Below are positions 28,428 through 38,633 of a stretch of DNA of 64,000 nucleotides, in pieces. The notes under the pieces are model-generated. The model was given only the letters and a program-made list of their open reading frames with translations. It did no database searches and had not been told where the DNA came from. Within the stretch, counting starts at the first letter, position 1, and every line of letters starts with the position of its first letter. The position numbers and the translations under genes were made by a program. The DNA comes from Lactobacillus sp. UBA5804 (GTDB taxonomy: Bacteria; Bacillota; Bacilli; Lactobacillales; Lactobacillaceae), in contig DIDI01000037.1 in assembly GCA_002418055.1 (NCBI GenBank), positions 62,001 to 126,000 on the forward strand. The letters are read 5' to 3'.

Positions 28428-29186
28428 TCAACCTTGTAAAAGTCGTAGTTCATCAAGGAATTTCTTAGTTTTTAAATTTAAATCGACGGTTGCCAAATAA
28501 ATGCGATCAATGGCGTGACGGGTCGTCTGTTTTAACCCTGGGCTAATGGCAACCTTACCTAAACGATTAGTGGGAATCAGCCCCATTGTTCTGAGCACTG
28601 CCGTTGCTTGCGGCGGTAAATGCATTCTACCTGAATCACTTGGTTGATGCTTAGGACACAAAATCCCCCCATACTTAATCGAGTAATCGAAGGGACCTTG
28701 GCGCTGCTGACAAAGGACGCAGTGTGACAATTCCGGTGCCACACCATAAGCTGCTAATAACTTTAGTTGCATAATTTGAGTAATAATTTCGGGATCAGTA
28801 CCACGATCGAGTTGGGTCAAAGCCCAAATGGTCAAATCGTAGTAATTAGCTAGTGGCTGATACTCTAAAAACGCATGATCAACTAAGTCTAAAATATAAG
28901 ACGCATAAGCATTGACCTGAATATCATGGTATAAATGATCCATTACGGCGACCTGCTTATATGTCCGTAAATTAGCGAGGCCATGACCGCTCGTAGCCAA
29001 AATGAAGCATCCGCGCGAGAAATTGGTGGCAGCACCAGCTAATTTGGATTTAGGGCGCAAAGCGCCTTTGACAATCAGCGAGACAATGCCGAGCTCTCGC
29101 GTCAACATTTTAGCTAATAAGTCTGCTTCTTGATAGTGCCGACTGCGAAAAATAATGCCGTGAACCTCTTTCAGTTCACGGGACAT
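28428..29186 (-). CDS. recO: DNA repair protein RecO
   Basis: Recombination mediator that helps load RecA with RecF and RecR. The N-terminal OB-fold begins [20 protein letters not shown]. The C-terminal domain carries zinc-type cysteines: CVLCQ near residue 150, and a single C in the GGILCPKH segment. A longer frame exists from 29246, but the ATG at 29186 overlaps the era stop as TAATG and has AAAGGAA upstream, so 252 residues is the likely product. Gene order era-recO is conserved in Firmicutes. Confidence 0.94.
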   Translation of the reverse strand: MSRELKEVHGIIFRSRHYQEADLLAKMLTRELGIVSLIVKGALRPKSKLAGAATNFSRGCFILATSGHGLANLRTYKQVAVMDHLYHDIQVNAYASYILDLVDHAFLEYQPLANYYDLTIWALTQLDRGTDPEIITQIMQLKLLAAYGVAPELSHCVLCQQRQGPFDYSIKYGGILCPKHQPSDSGRMHLPPQATAVLRTMGLIPTNRLGKVAISPGLKQTTRHAIDRIYLATVDLNLKTKKFLDELRLLQG

Positions 29187-30088
29187 TATGACAATTCCTT
29201 TTGATCGTAACCAATTCTCTTCAAGAAAATTGGATCCGATCGCCAATTTCGTTGTACCTTAACCCACAATTTAAGATTGATTTTTTCACCTAGTAAAGCT
29301 TCAATTTGCTTACGCGCATTGATGCCAATCTGCTTCAGCATACTGGCACCTTTGCCTAAGACAATCCCCTTTTGGCCGGATTTTTCAACATAGATTGTTG
29401 CCGAGACTTGCAACTTCCCCTGTATCCGTTGATTCATCTGATCAACCGCAACTGCCGTTGCATGAGGAACTTCTTGATCCGTTAAGCGTAGAATTTGTTC
29501 CCGAATCAATTCTGCCACCACAAAATATTCTGGTCGATCCGTCACTTCATCACTGCCATAATACTGTGGTCCTTGAGGTAGGGTTGACTTAACCGCTGTT
29601 AATAAATCACTGATACCAATGCCCTTAGTTGCTGAAATGGGCAAAATTTCTTGTAGTTTAGCTTGCTGGCGATAATCATCAATCAATGGCAATAAATCGT
29701 CCGGCTTCACCTGGTCAACCTTATTAATGACCAAAAATACTGGCTTGTTAGCCGCCGCAATCTGTTCATAAATGTAACGATTACCATGTTGCAATTCGTC
29801 CGGCTCGATCATAAAGAGGATCAAATCAACATCCTTCAAACTGGCTAGACTAGCATGGTCCATGTAATCATCAAGTTTTGAACGGGGCTTAAAGATGCCT
29901 GGCGTATCAACAAAAATAATCTGACTATCTTCAGCAGTATAAATACCACTAATTTGATTACGAGTCGTTTGCGGTTTATAGGAAGTAATCGCGATTTTCT
30001 GTCCAACCAAGGTATTCATTAAGGTTGATTTCCCAACATTGGGGCGACCAATTAAAGCAACGAATCCAGATTTATAATTAGTTGTCAT
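29186..30088 (-). CDS. era: GTPase Era
   Basis: Ribosome-assembly GTPase acting on 16S rRNA. It has G1 GRPNVGKST (about 14-22), G3 DTPGIF (about 61-66), G4 NKVD (about 122-125), and a C-terminal KH domain with [13 protein letters not shown] near 240-252. The length is 300. Its start overlaps the ybeY stop by one base. In many Firmicutes a diacylglycerol/undecaprenol kinase gene (dgkA) sits between ybeY and era, and none is present here. Confidence 0.97.
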   Translation of the reverse strand: MTTNYKSGFVALIGRPNVGKSTLMNTLVGQKIAITSYKPQTTRNQISGIYTAEDSQIIFVDTPGIFKPRSKLDDYMDHASLASLKDVDLILFMIEPDELQHGNRYIYEQIAAANKPVFLVINKVDQVKPDDLLPLIDDYRQQAKLQEILPISATKGIGISDLLTAVKSTLPQGPQYYGSDEVTDRPEYFVVAELIREQILRLTDQEVPHATAVAVDQMNQRIQGKLQVSATIYVEKSGQKGIVLGKGASMLKQIGINARKQIEALLGEKINLKLWVKVQRNWRSDPIFLKRIGYDQKELS

Positions 30089-30609
30089 TATTTTCCTCGT
30101 CCTTCATCTAATTGTTCTGGATATAGTGGTAATCCGTAAGCTTCTAAAACTTTTCCCTGGATACCAAACATTTTCTTCGCATCAGCCGGTTCAATGTGAT
30201 CATAACCATTCAAATGCAAGAAACCGTGAACAATGGTATAGCCAAATTCGCGCTCAAAGCCAGTGCCATATTCCACACTGTGACGTTTAATCACTTCGGG
30301 ACACATGACTAAGTCGCCTAAATCTTCTTGGAAGTCAGCCTCTTCGATAAAAGCGGCTAAATAGTCATCATCACCATCTTCAATGGCAAACGAAATGACA
30401 TCAGTTGGCCGGTTTTTCGACCGGTATTTCAGATTAATAGCCTGACTCTTGTCAGCGGGGACAAAACTAATGCTGAGGGTCTGCGAATTAGTCTTTTGAA
30501 TTGCTTTTTTTGCTAGTATTAATAATTTTAAAATCCATTCTTGCCAATCTGACTTAGACGCGGTCAAAAATCCAACCTCATCTTGATAACTCACTTCAAT
30601 TTGATCCAT
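30088..30609 (-). CDS. ybeY: endoribonuclease YbeY
   Basis: Single-strand endoribonuclease used in 16S rRNA maturation and ribosome quality control. The zinc motif H-x3-H-x5-H is visible in [11 protein letters not shown] (about 129-139). RPTDVISF near residues 67-74 is also a family motif. Length is 173. It is located between phoH and era, eight bases after phoH, with coupled stop/start to era. Confidence 0.95.
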   Translation of the reverse strand: MDQIEVSYQDEVGFLTASKSDWQEWILKLLILAKKAIQKTNSQTLSISFVPADKSQAINLKYRSKNRPTDVISFAIEDGDDDYLAAFIEEADFQEDLGDLVMCPEVIKRHSVEYGTGFEREFGYTIVHGFLHLNGYDHIEPADAKKMFGIQGKVLEAYGLPLYPEQLDEGRGK

Positions 30610-30616
30610 CAGTTAA

Positions 30617-31582
30617 CTATTTTCCTCTTTTTTCATAAGCATTAATAATCTTTGCCACAACGGGGTGTCTGACAACATCACTGCTTGAGAAGTTAATGAA
30701 CTTCACTTGCTCAATTTCTTTTAAAATAACTTGAGCGTCACTTAACCCGCTACGCTGCTTTCCGGGTAGATCAATCTGAGTAATATCCCCATTGATGACC
30801 ATCTTAGAATTAAAGCCGAGCCGCGTTAGAAACATCTTCATCTGTGCATCGGTCGTATTTTGCGCTTCATCTAAAATAACGAAAGCTTCATCCAAGGTCC
30901 GACCACGCATGTAGGCCAATGGCGCAATTTCAATAATGCCACGCTCCATCAATCGATCCGTAGCATTAGTCCCCAAAATGGCATACAGCGAATCATAGAT
31001 AGGCCGCAAATAAGGATCAACTTTTTCTTTCAAATCCCCTGGCAAAAAGCCAAGTGACTCGCCCGCTTCAACCGCTGGTCTAGTCAAAATAATCTTTGAC
31101 ACCTCACCCTTTTTAAAAGCAGCAATGGCACACACGACGGCTAGAAAAGTCTTACCTGTTCCCGCAGGGCCAATCCCAAAGACAACATCCGTTTTCTTAA
31201 TGGCTTCAACATACCGCTTCTGCCCCATATTTTTGACTCTAATCGGGCGGCCTTTAGCATCCCGAATTAAAATATCTCGATAGAGGTCTTGGAAGTATTC
31301 AATCGTATTCTTGTCAGCCATTTTCATGGCACTAACCACGTCTGGGGCAGTGATGTTAACACCACTGCGCACTGCCGCCGCTAATGCATTTAATACCTGT
31401 AATGCCTTCTCTACCGCTTGCAAATCGCGGCCTGAAATGGTAATTTCACTCCCAGTGTCAACTAGCGTCAACTCATAACCAGCTGCCAGCAAATTAATAT
31501 GTTCATCGTTCACACCGACTAATTGTTGCAACTGTTCTTGATCTTGGGGGACAAATGTTGTTGTAGCCAAATAAACCGTCAC
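30617..31582 (-). CDS. phoH: PhoH-like ATPase
   Basis: Cytoplasmic P-loop ATPase of 321 residues, conserved next to ybeY and often implicated in RNA metabolism. Walker A is GPAGTGKTFLA (about 137-147) and Walker B is AFVILDEAQN (about 233-242). An N-terminal KH-like region (about 25-70) precedes the ATPase core. The substrate is not settled for the family. The yqeY gene lies 13 bp upstream. Confidence 0.94.
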   Translation of the reverse strand: MTVYLATTTFVPQDQEQLQQLVGVNDEHINLLAAGYELTLVDTGSEITISGRDLQAVEKALQVLNALAAAVRSGVNITAPDVVSAMKMADKNTIEYFQDLYRDILIRDAKGRPIRVKNMGQKRYVEAIKKTDVVFGIGPAGTGKTFLAVVCAIAAFKKGEVSKIILTRPAVEAGESLGFLPGDLKEKVDPYLRPIYDSLYAILGTNATDRLMERGIIEIAPLAYMRGRTLDEAFVILDEAQNTTDAQMKMFLTRLGFNSKMVINGDITQIDLPGKQRSGLSDAQVILKEIEQVKFINFSSSDVVRHPVVAKIINAYEKRGK

Positions 31583-31595
31583 TCCTTCTTTTTCG

Positions 31596-32036
31596 TTAAT
31601 TTAAATGCGATTGCACCAACTTAGCAACCATCTTCCCATCAGCTCGGCCCTTAACTTCTGGCATCAAGACTTTCATCACCTTGCCAAACTCAGACTTCTT
31701 GCTCGCTTTAGTTACCGTAATCGCTTTTTTAACTAGGTCAGTTAATTCTGATTCAGACAACTCTTGTGGCAAATAAGCTGAGACCAAGGCCAACTCTTGC
31801 GTACTTTGAGCCACTAAATCTGGGCGTTTACCATGTTTGAATTCGCTAATCGACTCTAAGCGTTGTTTCTTTTCGCGGCTCAATACGGTTAACTCCTCAT
31901 CGGGAGTTAACTCACGTCCTAAGCGAATTTTCTCATTCATCAGGGCTGACTTAATCAACCGAATTGTATTCAGCCGAATCTGATCATGACTTTTCATGGC
32001 AGTTTTTAAGTCAGTCATGAGTTGTTGCATTAACAT
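31596..32036 (-). CDS. yqeY: GatB/YqeY domain protein
   Basis: Small helical protein of 146 residues in the YqeY family, which resembles the tRNA-binding tail of GatB. Its precise role is unknown. It shows the family pattern LKTAMKSHDQIRLNTIRLI at the start, LSAYLPQELSE-type residues mid-protein, and FGKVMKVLMPEVKGRADGK at the end. ATG at 32036 and ATG at 32030 are both near GGAAG; the first is kept. It lies between rpsU and phoH, as in Bacillus. Confidence 0.92.
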   Translation of the reverse strand: MLMQQLMTDLKTAMKSHDQIRLNTIRLIKSALMNEKIRLGRELTPDEELTVLSREKKQRLESISEFKHGKRPDLVAQSTQELALVSAYLPQELSESELTDLVKKAITVTKASKKSEFGKVMKVLMPEVKGRADGKMVAKLVQSHLN

Positions 32037-32097
32037 CTTAAATACTACTTCCTTTCAAATACCATTATCTTCCTCTAATTATAGCAAATGCGGGCAA

Positions 32098-32136
32098 CAA
32101 AAAACACTCGTCCAAACTAGACGAGCGCTTTTTTAT
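32098..32136 (-). terminator. terminator after rpsU
   Basis: On the minus strand GCTCGTC pairs with GACGAGT and is followed by six Ts. It separates rpsU from yqeY-phoH. Confidence 0.85.
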
Positions 32137-32138
32137 GA

Positions 32139-32315
32139 CTAATAATGTCTACGCTTACGCGCAGCTTCAGACTTTAGTTTCCTGCGAACACTTGGTTTCT
32201 CGTAGAATTCGCGCTTACGATATTCTTGTAAAGTACCACTTCTTGAAACGGAACGCTTGAAACGACGAAGAGCATCATCAATAGACTCGTTTTCGTGAAC
32301 GATTGTCTTAGCCAT
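32139..32315 (-). CDS. rpsU: 30S ribosomal protein S21
   Basis: Small basic ribosomal protein of 58 residues: [19 protein letters not shown], then a lysine/arginine-rich tail ending KRRHY. An in-frame ATG at 32339 would add eight residues, but GGGGGGAT at 32327-32320 and family length favour the ATG at 32315. Its own promoter and terminator make it a short separate transcript. Confidence 0.97.
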
Positions 32316-32362
32316 ACATGATCCCCCCTTCCATTTCATGGCTTACGCCATACATTAACTAA

Positions 32363-32390
32363 ATTATAGCAAACTATGAAACATGGTCAA
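32363..32390 (-). promoter_or_regulatory. rpsU promoter
   Basis: On the minus strand, -35 TTGACC (32390-32385), 16 bp spacer and -10 TATAAT (32368-32363). The predicted start leaves a leader of about 40 bases before rpsU. Confidence 0.75.
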
Positions 32391-32420
32391 TACTCAATTA
32401 ATTATTTCTCCAAAAAAATG

Positions 32421-32426
32421 TATAAT
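32421..32426 (+). promoter_or_regulatory. -10 element upstream of ppsR
   Basis: TATAAT preceded by TG lies 20 bp before the ppsR start codon. No clear -35 is seen. It is back to back with the rpsU promoter. Confidence 0.5.
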
Positions 32427-32445
32427 TTAAGTAGAAAGAGGTGCT

Positions 32446-33285
32446 ATGATGCCAGAAAATATGACGCCAAATCAACCAGAAGTCAATCTTATTATTATCT
32501 CTGATGCGGCTGGCGATACCGCTTATAAGAATGCGGTCGCAGCAGCTGCTCAATTTCCCGGAGCGAAAGTAAATTATCGCCGCTACCCGTTCGTGACGGA
32601 CAAGACAAAACTCGCACAGACCTTAACTGAAATTGCGAAGTTTCCTCACCTTGTCATTTTATACAGCCTCGTCAGTGACCAAATGCAGCTACCGGTAATC
32701 CGCTTTGCACGAGAACAGCAAGCACCAAGTGTAGATGTTTTGTCACCTGTAGTCGAGGCAATCACTAAAGTGAGCGGCCTGCGGCCGGACGAAAAGGTCG
32801 GCGCACAACACCAGTTAAATCAAAAATACTTTGACCGGATTTCAGCTATGGAATTTGCCGTGATGTACGATGACGGGAAGGATCCTAAGGGCTTTATTGA
32901 AGCCGATGTGGTACTACTAGGTGTATCTAGAACTTCTAAGACGCCGCTATCACTATTTCTTGCTAACAAGAACCTGAAAGTTGCCAACTTACCATTGGTA
33001 CCAGAGACCCACATTCCGAAAGAAATTTACCAAATCAATCCTAAAAAGATTATCGGACTGATGAACGACGCCTCCGTTTTAAATGAAATTCGGCGCCAGC
33101 GGATGATTGCTTATGGTCTAAATCCTGAGACAACCTATTCTAACATGGATTCGATTAATAAAGAACTGGCTTCGGCCCAGGCGCTTTACGATCAACTTGG
33201 CTGCTACGTGATCAATGTCGCCAAACGCTCTATCGAAGAAACGGCAGCACTCATCATGAACCATCTAGGATTAGATGACGAGTAA
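32446..33285 (+). CDS. ppsR: pyruvate, phosphate dikinase regulatory protein (kinase/pyrophosphorylase)
   Basis: Bifunctional ADP-dependent kinase/Pi-dependent pyrophosphorylase that inactivates and reactivates pyruvate phosphate dikinase (DUF299 family). The P-loop-like GVSRTSKTPLSLFLAN lies near residues 158-173, and PKEIYQINPKKIIGL near 190-204 is also conserved. The length of 279 matches. The N-terminus has extra residues (MMPENMTPNQPEV) before the usual IIISDAAGDTA start. The target dikinase is not in this window. Confidence 0.92.
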   Translation: MMPENMTPNQPEVNLIIISDAAGDTAYKNAVAAAAQFPGAKVNYRRYPFVTDKTKLAQTLTEIAKFPHLVILYSLVSDQMQLPVIRFAREQQAPSVDVLSPVVEAITKVSGLRPDEKVGAQHQLNQKYFDRISAMEFAVMYDDGKDPKGFIEADVVLLGVSRTSKTPLSLFLANKNLKVANLPLVPETHIPKEIYQINPKKIIGLMNDASVLNEIRRQRMIAYGLNPETTYSNMDSINKELASAQALYDQLGCYVINVAKRSIEETAALIMNHLGLDDE

Positions 33286-33304
33286 TCTGCTTTAATATCA
33301 ATAT

Positions 33305-33340
33305 CAAAAAAGCCGTCATTTTATCCGTGACAGCTTTTTT
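33305..33340. terminator. terminator between ppsR and the YitT-type gene
   Basis: AAAAAAGC.GTCA pairs with TGAC.GCTTTTTT between convergent genes. It is usable on both strands. Confidence 0.85.
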
Positions 33341-33347
33341 CTTTTGG

Positions 33348-34229
33348 CTAAACTAATGTTTGTTCTTTAAAGCGGCCATAGACTTTAGCCACTTCGCTCA
33401 CGCTCATAAAAGCATAACGATCGCAGTTATAAACGATGTTATGAATATCATATAAATCAGATCGGTCAATAATGGTAATCAGAATTTCCTTCTCACTGTG
33501 AGCATAAGCCCCTTCAGCATCATGAATAATCGTAATCCCGCGATGCATCGTATTTTGAATCCCAGCAATAATTTGCTTGGGATGGTCGGTGACAATCATG
33601 GCCTGCATCTTCTGGTGTCTAGTGTAGACACCATCAATCACTTGGCCATTAATAAAAATGGTTAAGGCCGTGTAAAGTGCCCGAGTCCAACCAAAGACAA
33701 AGCCGGCACAAACCACAATCACAAGATTAATTAAAATATTAATCTTGCCATAACTAGCACCCGTCTTAAGACGAATAACAATCCCGATAATATCGAGTCC
33801 ACCAGTGGAAATCCCATTTTTTAGCGCAAAGCCAGTACCGACACCGTTGATTACCCCACCAAAAATAGCAGCTAGTAATGGATCCAAATGAACGTTCAAA
33901 GGTTGAACTATGTGCATCATGACCGCACCTAAGACCACCGCGACAATCGTGAAAAAGGTAAACTTATGACCTATTTTAAACCAACCTAACACAAAAATCG
34001 GAATATTCAGGACAAAATATAAAGTTGACGTCGATAATGGCGATGGAAAATAACGTAGGCTCAAGGAATGGATAACTTGAGCAAAACCAGTAATCCCAGA
34101 CGAATACATCCGGCCAGGTTCCCAGAAAAAATTCAGGGCAACGGCAACCGCAATTGAATAGAAAAAGGCTGCTGATAATTTCGCCCAAAAATTATAACGG
34201 CGACTAAATTGATTTAAAAAGTTATCCAT
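33348..34229 (-). CDS. YitT-family membrane protein (DUF161/DUF2179)
   Basis: Membrane protein of 293 residues with about five to six hydrophobic helices in the first 200, containing the family repeats GITGFAQVIHSL (near 40-51) and GISTGGLDIIGIVI (near 135-148). It ends in a soluble DUF2179 domain (about 205-285) with ERGITIIHDAEGAYAHSEK-like residues. Function is not established; a transporter or sensor role is inferred for the family. It is a lone leftward gene. Confidence 0.88.
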   Translation of the reverse strand: MDNFLNQFSRRYNFWAKLSAAFFYSIAVAVALNFFWEPGRMYSSGITGFAQVIHSLSLRYFPSPLSTSTLYFVLNIPIFVLGWFKIGHKFTFFTIVAVVLGAVMMHIVQPLNVHLDPLLAAIFGGVINGVGTGFALKNGISTGGLDIIGIVIRLKTGASYGKINILINLVIVVCAGFVFGWTRALYTALTIFINGQVIDGVYTRHQKMQAMIVTDHPKQIIAGIQNTMHRGITIIHDAEGAYAHSEKEILITIIDRSDLYDIHNIVYNCDRYAFMSVSEVAKVYGRFKEQTLV

Positions 34230-34300
34230 GACTGACGATACTCCCTAGCCCTTCCAAAGATTATGTCTAGTGTAGCAAAACTTCCCTGACTGACCAAGAG

Positions 34301-34756
34301 CTAATTTGATTTGGCTTGAAAAAGGGGCAAGTAATCGCTGTATCCTGCCACTGCTAATTCTGCTACGGGAATAAAGCGCAAACTCGCCGAATTAATACAA
34401 TACCGCAAGCCGCCTTGGTCACTCGGGCCATCTGTAAAGACATGCCCTAGATGCGATTGTGCATCTGGCGATGTCACTTCAACGCGTTCCATGCCCCAAC
34501 TCTGGTCACGTTTTTCACGTAATTTCGTGATTGGCTTGGTAAAAGCTGGCCAACCACAACCGGAATCGTATTTATCAAGACTTGAAAAAAGTGGCTCACC
34601 AGAAACCACATCAACATAAATACCTGGTTCAAAAAAGGCATCATACTTTCCTGTGAAGGCACGTTCAGTAGCGGCCTTTTGGGTCACTTGATAAGCAGTC
34701 TGATCTAATTGTGCTAAACGCCGTGCTTTTGCTGCTGGATTCATCACTTCTACCAT
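34301..34756 (-). CDS. msrB: peptide-methionine (R)-S-oxide reductase
   Basis: Repairs R-methionine sulfoxide in oxidised proteins using thioredoxin. It carries the SelR core: [28 protein letters not shown] (near 64-76), [11 protein letters not shown] (near 102-112) and the catalytic cysteine in [11 protein letters not shown] (near 120). The paired CxxC zinc motifs of other MsrB forms are absent. The length of 151 is normal for the stand-alone domain. No msrA is adjacent. Confidence 0.95.
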   Translation of the reverse strand: MVEVMNPAAKARRLAQLDQTAYQVTQKAATERAFTGKYDAFFEPGIYVDVVSGEPLFSSLDKYDSGCGWPAFTKPITKLREKRDQSWGMERVEVTSPDAQSHLGHVFTDGPSDQGGLRYCINSASLRFIPVAELAVAGYSDYLPLFQAKSN

Positions 34757-34814
34757 CCTTTCTCAGTAGCTTAATTTTAACAAATAAACTGGTCGGAAGA
34801 AACTTTCCCCACCT

Positions 34815-34852
34815 AAAAAAATAGCCGTACGCTCCTTGCGTACGACTATTTC
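34815..34852 (-). terminator. terminator after aspS
   Basis: AATAG.CGTACGC pairs with GCGTACG.CTATT next to an A7 run on the plus strand, giving a T-run after aspS on the minus strand. Confidence 0.85.
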
Positions 34853-34861
34853 AATTAATAA

Positions 34862-36634
34862 TTACTCCGCATCATCGGTCGTTGTAATTGCTAATTCGGC
34901 TAACTGCTTCGGTGCAACTGGTGATGGTGACTTCATCATCGGTTCACTCGCATTAGAGTTCTTAGGGAAGGCAGTCACATCGCGAATATTGTCTTGCCCA
35001 GCTAAAATCATCGCAAACCGGTCAAGGCCAATCGCGAGTCCAGCATGAGGTGGGAAGCCCAAGTCTAAGGCATCTAGCAAGAAGCCAAATTGCGCGTAGG
35101 CTTTCTCCTTGGTGAACCCTAAAGCCTTAAACATCTTAAGTTGAATATCTTTCTTATGGATACGGATGGAACCACCACCAATTTCATAGCCATTCAAGAC
35201 AATATCGTAACTTCTTGCATGTGCCTTATGCGGCTCTGTTTCTAGCAGTTCAATCCCCTTGTCATCTGGCATGGTGAAGGGATGGTGCGCGGCAATCCAG
35301 CGCTTAGCGCCTTCATCATATTCAAACAATGGCCAATCAACCACCCATTCAAAGTGGTAGTCGTCTTTAGAAACCATATTCTGTTCCAGTGCACAACTCC
35401 GGCGCAAGTAGCCTAAACTATCACAGCAGACTTTCCATTGATCAGCCACGAACAACAATAATTCTCCACCTTTAAGCTCATAAGTCGTCTTTAAAGCAGC
35501 TGCTTCAGTTTCAGAAATAAAGTGAGCAATCGGACCAGAGAACTTGCCATCTTCAAACTTCATCCAAGCTAGGCCCTTGGCATGGAAACGTTTGATGTAG
35601 TCTTGCTTCGCTTCAATTTGCTTGCGAGAATAAGCCTTCGCACCACCAGGGATGGCAATGGCCTTCACAAAGCCACCTGCCGCAATCGCACCAGCAAAGA
35701 CCTTAAACTTGCTGTCCTTAAAGACGTCATTCAAGTTCTTAATCTTCATATCAAACCGCATGTCAGGCTTGTCACTACCATAATCATTCATCGCGTCATC
35801 CCATGTAATTCTTGGGAGCGGCAATTTCAAATCAATCCCTTTAGTGTCATGCATAACTTTTTGCAATAACGCTTCGGTGTAATCTTGAACGCCTTGTTCA
35901 TCAATAAAGGATGTTTCCATATCGATTTGCGTAAATTCAGGCTGCCGATCGCCGCGCAAGTCTTCATCCCGGAAACAGCGGGCAACTTGATAATACTTAT
36001 CAAAGCCGGCCCCCATCAGCAATTGCTTAAAGAGTTGTGGGGATTGTGGTAAAGCGTAAAAACTACCTGGATGTTCCCGTGATGGAACTAAGTAGTCACG
36101 CGCACCTTCCGGCGTTGATTTACCAAGAATTGGCGTTTCGACGTTAATAAAACCAGCTTGATCGAAGTAGGCATGAGTCGCGGTTAAAATTTTAGAACGC
36201 AGCCATAACGCTTGTTGCAACTTCTTGCGGCGTAAATCTAAATAGCGGTACTTCCAGCGCGTTTGTTCAGTAGCTTGCAAATCATCCTTAACTTCAAATG
36301 GCAATGCTTTTGCCTTGTTTAAGACGGTGATTTGACTGACGTTAATCTCCACTTCACCAGTCTTCATATCGGGATTAACACTAGCCCGCTTAACGACCAA
36401 GCCCTTAATTTCAACGACATCTTCTGAGCCTAAAGCCCCTGCGGCTGAGAGTAAATCAGCGTTAGCATCTTGGGTGGCAACGACTTGAACAATTCCCGCG
36501 CGGTCACGTAAATCGATAAAAATCAAATTACCTAAATTGCGAACGCGTTGCACCCAACCAAACAGGATCACATTCTGATTGAGATAGTCAGCCGTAATAT
36601 TGCCGCAATAATCAGTTCTTTTGTCTAACTTCAT
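34862..36634 (-). CDS. aspS: aspartyl-tRNA synthetase
   Basis: Class IIb synthetase of 590 residues. The N-terminal OB-fold anticodon-binding domain (1-110) includes [20 protein letters not shown]. The catalytic core has motif 2 ([18 protein letters not shown], near 218-235), the bacterial GAD insertion (about 290-420) and motif 3 ([13 protein letters not shown], near 549-561). It is the second gene after hisS, 18 bp apart, and therefore under the T-box leader at 37.95-38.16 kb. Confidence 0.97.
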   Translation of the reverse strand: MKLDKRTDYCGNITADYLNQNVILFGWVQRVRNLGNLIFIDLRDRAGIVQVVATQDANADLLSAAGALGSEDVVEIKGLVVKRASVNPDMKTGEVEINVSQITVLNKAKALPFEVKDDLQATEQTRWKYRYLDLRRKKLQQALWLRSKILTATHAYFDQAGFINVETPILGKSTPEGARDYLVPSREHPGSFYALPQSPQLFKQLLMGAGFDKYYQVARCFRDEDLRGDRQPEFTQIDMETSFIDEQGVQDYTEALLQKVMHDTKGIDLKLPLPRITWDDAMNDYGSDKPDMRFDMKIKNLNDVFKDSKFKVFAGAIAAGGFVKAIAIPGGAKAYSRKQIEAKQDYIKRFHAKGLAWMKFEDGKFSGPIAHFISETEAAALKTTYELKGGELLLFVADQWKVCCDSLGYLRRSCALEQNMVSKDDYHFEWVVDWPLFEYDEGAKRWIAAHHPFTMPDDKGIELLETEPHKAHARSYDIVLNGYEIGGGSIRIHKKDIQLKMFKALGFTKEKAYAQFGFLLDALDLGFPPHAGLAIGLDRFAMILAGQDNIRDVTAFPKNSNASEPMMKSPSPVAPKQLAELAITTTDDAE

Positions 36635-36652
36635 TGTCTCTAATTCTTTCTA

Positions 36653-37933
36653 TTATAAATTCTCAAGCACAGTCTTCATATCAGTTAAAGCTTCGCGTTT
36701 CACAGCAATTTGCTGGCCATCACTAAGCCGTTTGAGCTGGACCACACCAGCGGCTAAATCACGTTCACCAATAGTGATGACGTAACGTGCTGCTAAACGA
36801 TCAGCCTTTTTAAACTGAGCCTTCAATTTCTTTTGGTCCACATCAAACTGAACTTGGTAACCTTGCGTGCGTAGTGCCCGAGCTAAACTAATCGTTTCAA
36901 AAGCGGTGCCTTCGCCAATATTAGTCAAGAAGAAATCAATCCCCTTAGCCGCAAATAAAGCTGGGTTCTGCTCGCATAAGACAAGCATCAAGCGCTCTTC
37001 ACCAATTCCAAACCCAATGGCCGGCGTAGCGGGGCCAGAGAATTCCTCAACCAAATGATTATAGCGGCCACCACCTAAGATAGTCGTCGGCGAAGCCCAG
37101 AGCTTTTCATCGGCTACCATAAATTCAAAGATGACGCCCGTATAATAATCAAGCCCGCGAACTAAATCATTGTCAATCACATAATCGACCTTTAAAGCCG
37201 TCAGCGTTTGGGTGATTTGCTCAAACTTGGCTTTAGATTCGTCATCAAGATAATCGATAATCTTCGGTGCAGCTGCCAAAAATTGCTTATCTTGATCTTC
37301 CTTGGAGTCAAGAATTCGTAACGGATTCGTCGTCAGTCGGCGCTGGCTATCAGCCGAGAGTTGCGCTTTAAGCGGCGTAAAGTAGCTAACTAAAGCATCA
37401 TGATAAGCGCTGCGAACAGCCGCATTACCTAAAGAATTAAGGTGCAGTTCAAAGTGCTTAACCCCTAGTTCATGCAATAAATCATTGGCCATCACAATCG
37501 TTTCAACATCGGATAAATAACTATCTGAGCCAAAACTCTCGACCCCAATTTGGTGAAATTCACGCTGGCGCCCCGCTTGTGGGCGCTCATAGCGAAAAGT
37601 TGCAGCCAAATAATAAACATTAAACGGTTTAACATGATCCGGGCCATAAATCTTATCTTCAACGTAGGCACGCACCACACCAGCTGTCCCTTCTGGACGT
37701 AAAGCTATGTGTCGGCCACCCTTATCCTCGAAGTCATACATTTCTTTTTCAACGATATCGCTCGACTCACCACTAGAGCGCGAGAAAACCTCATAATTTT
37801 CAAAAATTGGCGTTCGAATTTCACCGTAACCAGCTCGTTTGAAGAACGAACGGGCAACACTTTCGACTTTTTCCCAATCTGATGAAGTTTCCGGTAAGAT
37901 ATCAACCGTTCCCTTTGGTTTTTGTACTCTCAT
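36653..37933 (-). CDS. hisS: histidyl-tRNA synthetase
   Basis: Class IIa synthetase of 426 residues. Motif 2 reads [20 protein letters not shown] (near 113-132). The histidine-specific segments are [14 protein letters not shown] (near 259-272) and [12 protein letters not shown] (near 289-300). The C-terminal anticodon-binding domain spans about 325-420. It begins the hisS-aspS operon, directly after a T-box leader. Confidence 0.97.
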   Translation of the reverse strand: MRVQKPKGTVDILPETSSDWEKVESVARSFFKRAGYGEIRTPIFENYEVFSRSSGESSDIVEKEMYDFEDKGGRHIALRPEGTAGVVRAYVEDKIYGPDHVKPFNVYYLAATFRYERPQAGRQREFHQIGVESFGSDSYLSDVETIVMANDLLHELGVKHFELHLNSLGNAAVRSAYHDALVSYFTPLKAQLSADSQRRLTTNPLRILDSKEDQDKQFLAAAPKIIDYLDDESKAKFEQITQTLTALKVDYVIDNDLVRGLDYYTGVIFEFMVADEKLWASPTTILGGGRYNHLVEEFSGPATPAIGFGIGEERLMLVLCEQNPALFAAKGIDFFLTNIGEGTAFETISLARALRTQGYQVQFDVDQKKLKAQFKKADRLAARYVITIGERDLAAGVVQLKRLSDGQQIAVKREALTDMKTVLENL

Positions 37934-37949
37934 CTAATCCACCCTTTTA

Positions 37950-38160
37950 GTATAAAAAAAGCGTCCTTGACAACTGTCAAGGGCGCTAATGCACGGTACC
38001 ACCTTTTATTTGCTACGATTAACGCTCGCGACACGTATGATTACCTGTTAAAGTGGTCACAGACTTCCCATCCCTATACTCTCTCAGCACTTGAGTACTC
38101 TCTGTATCGATGCCAAAGCCTTCAATTCTTCGTTCTTGGTAATTGAGTTAAGGATATTAT
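37950..38160 (-). promoter_or_regulatory. T-box leader of hisS-aspS with adjacent Asp and His codons
   Basis: On the minus strand the T-box sequence AAGGTGGTACCGTGC lies at 38005-37991. It is followed by the terminator stem GCG.CCTTGACA/TGTCAAGG.CGC and a T7 run at about 37987-37953. In the specifier region the leader reads GACCAC (38058-38053), an aspartate codon directly followed by a histidine codon, matching the two synthetases encoded downstream. Which triplet pairs with tRNA cannot be told from sequence. Confidence 0.9.
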
Positions 38161-38192
38161 TTTCATTCGGGAAAGTCAACCATCTTTTAGGA

Positions 38193-38633
38193 TTAATCGG
38201 CGTCTAACACTAAAGTAAACGGCCCATCATTAACCAACTGCACCTGCATATCAGCCCCAAAATGACCAGTAGCCACCTCAATCCCCGCTTGCATCAGCGT
38301 GTGATTAAAGAGCTGCCATAATGGCTTGGCTGTTTCTGGCCGCATCGCCTCAGTAAAGCTTGGCCGATTACCATGATTTATATTGGCCAGCAAGGTAAAC
38401 TGACTCACGCTCAGCACCGCTCCAGCCACGGCTTTGATATTAAGGTTAGTTTTTCCCGCAGTATCTGCAAAAATACGTAGCTTAGCGACTTTTTGCGCTA
38501 GCTTGACCACGCTAGTTTGCTGATCACCTTCCTGTAAACCCACGAATAATAACAGTCCAGGGCCAATACTAGCCACCTGATGCTCAGCAATAGTTACGGC
38601 CGCTTGTTTGACACGTTGCACCACGACCCGCAT
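38193..38633 (-). CDS. dtd: D-aminoacyl-tRNA deacylase
   Basis: Hydrolyses D-aminoacyl-tRNAs (DTD1 family). It begins [15 protein letters not shown] and contains the family SVSQFTLLA motif (about 79-87) and GxPSFTEAM-type residues; the cross-subunit motif appears as a conserved [10 protein letters not shown] at the C-terminus. The length of 146 is typical. The ATG at 38633 abuts the relA stop, so it is coupled to relA, the usual Firmicute arrangement. Confidence 0.94.
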   Translation of the reverse strand: MRVVVQRVKQAAVTIAEHQVASIGPGLLLFVGLQEGDQQTSVVKLAQKVAKLRIFADTAGKTNLNIKAVAGAVLSVSQFTLLANINHGNRPSFTEAMRPETAKPLWQLFNHTLMQAGIEVATGHFGADMQVQLVNDGPFTLVLDAD

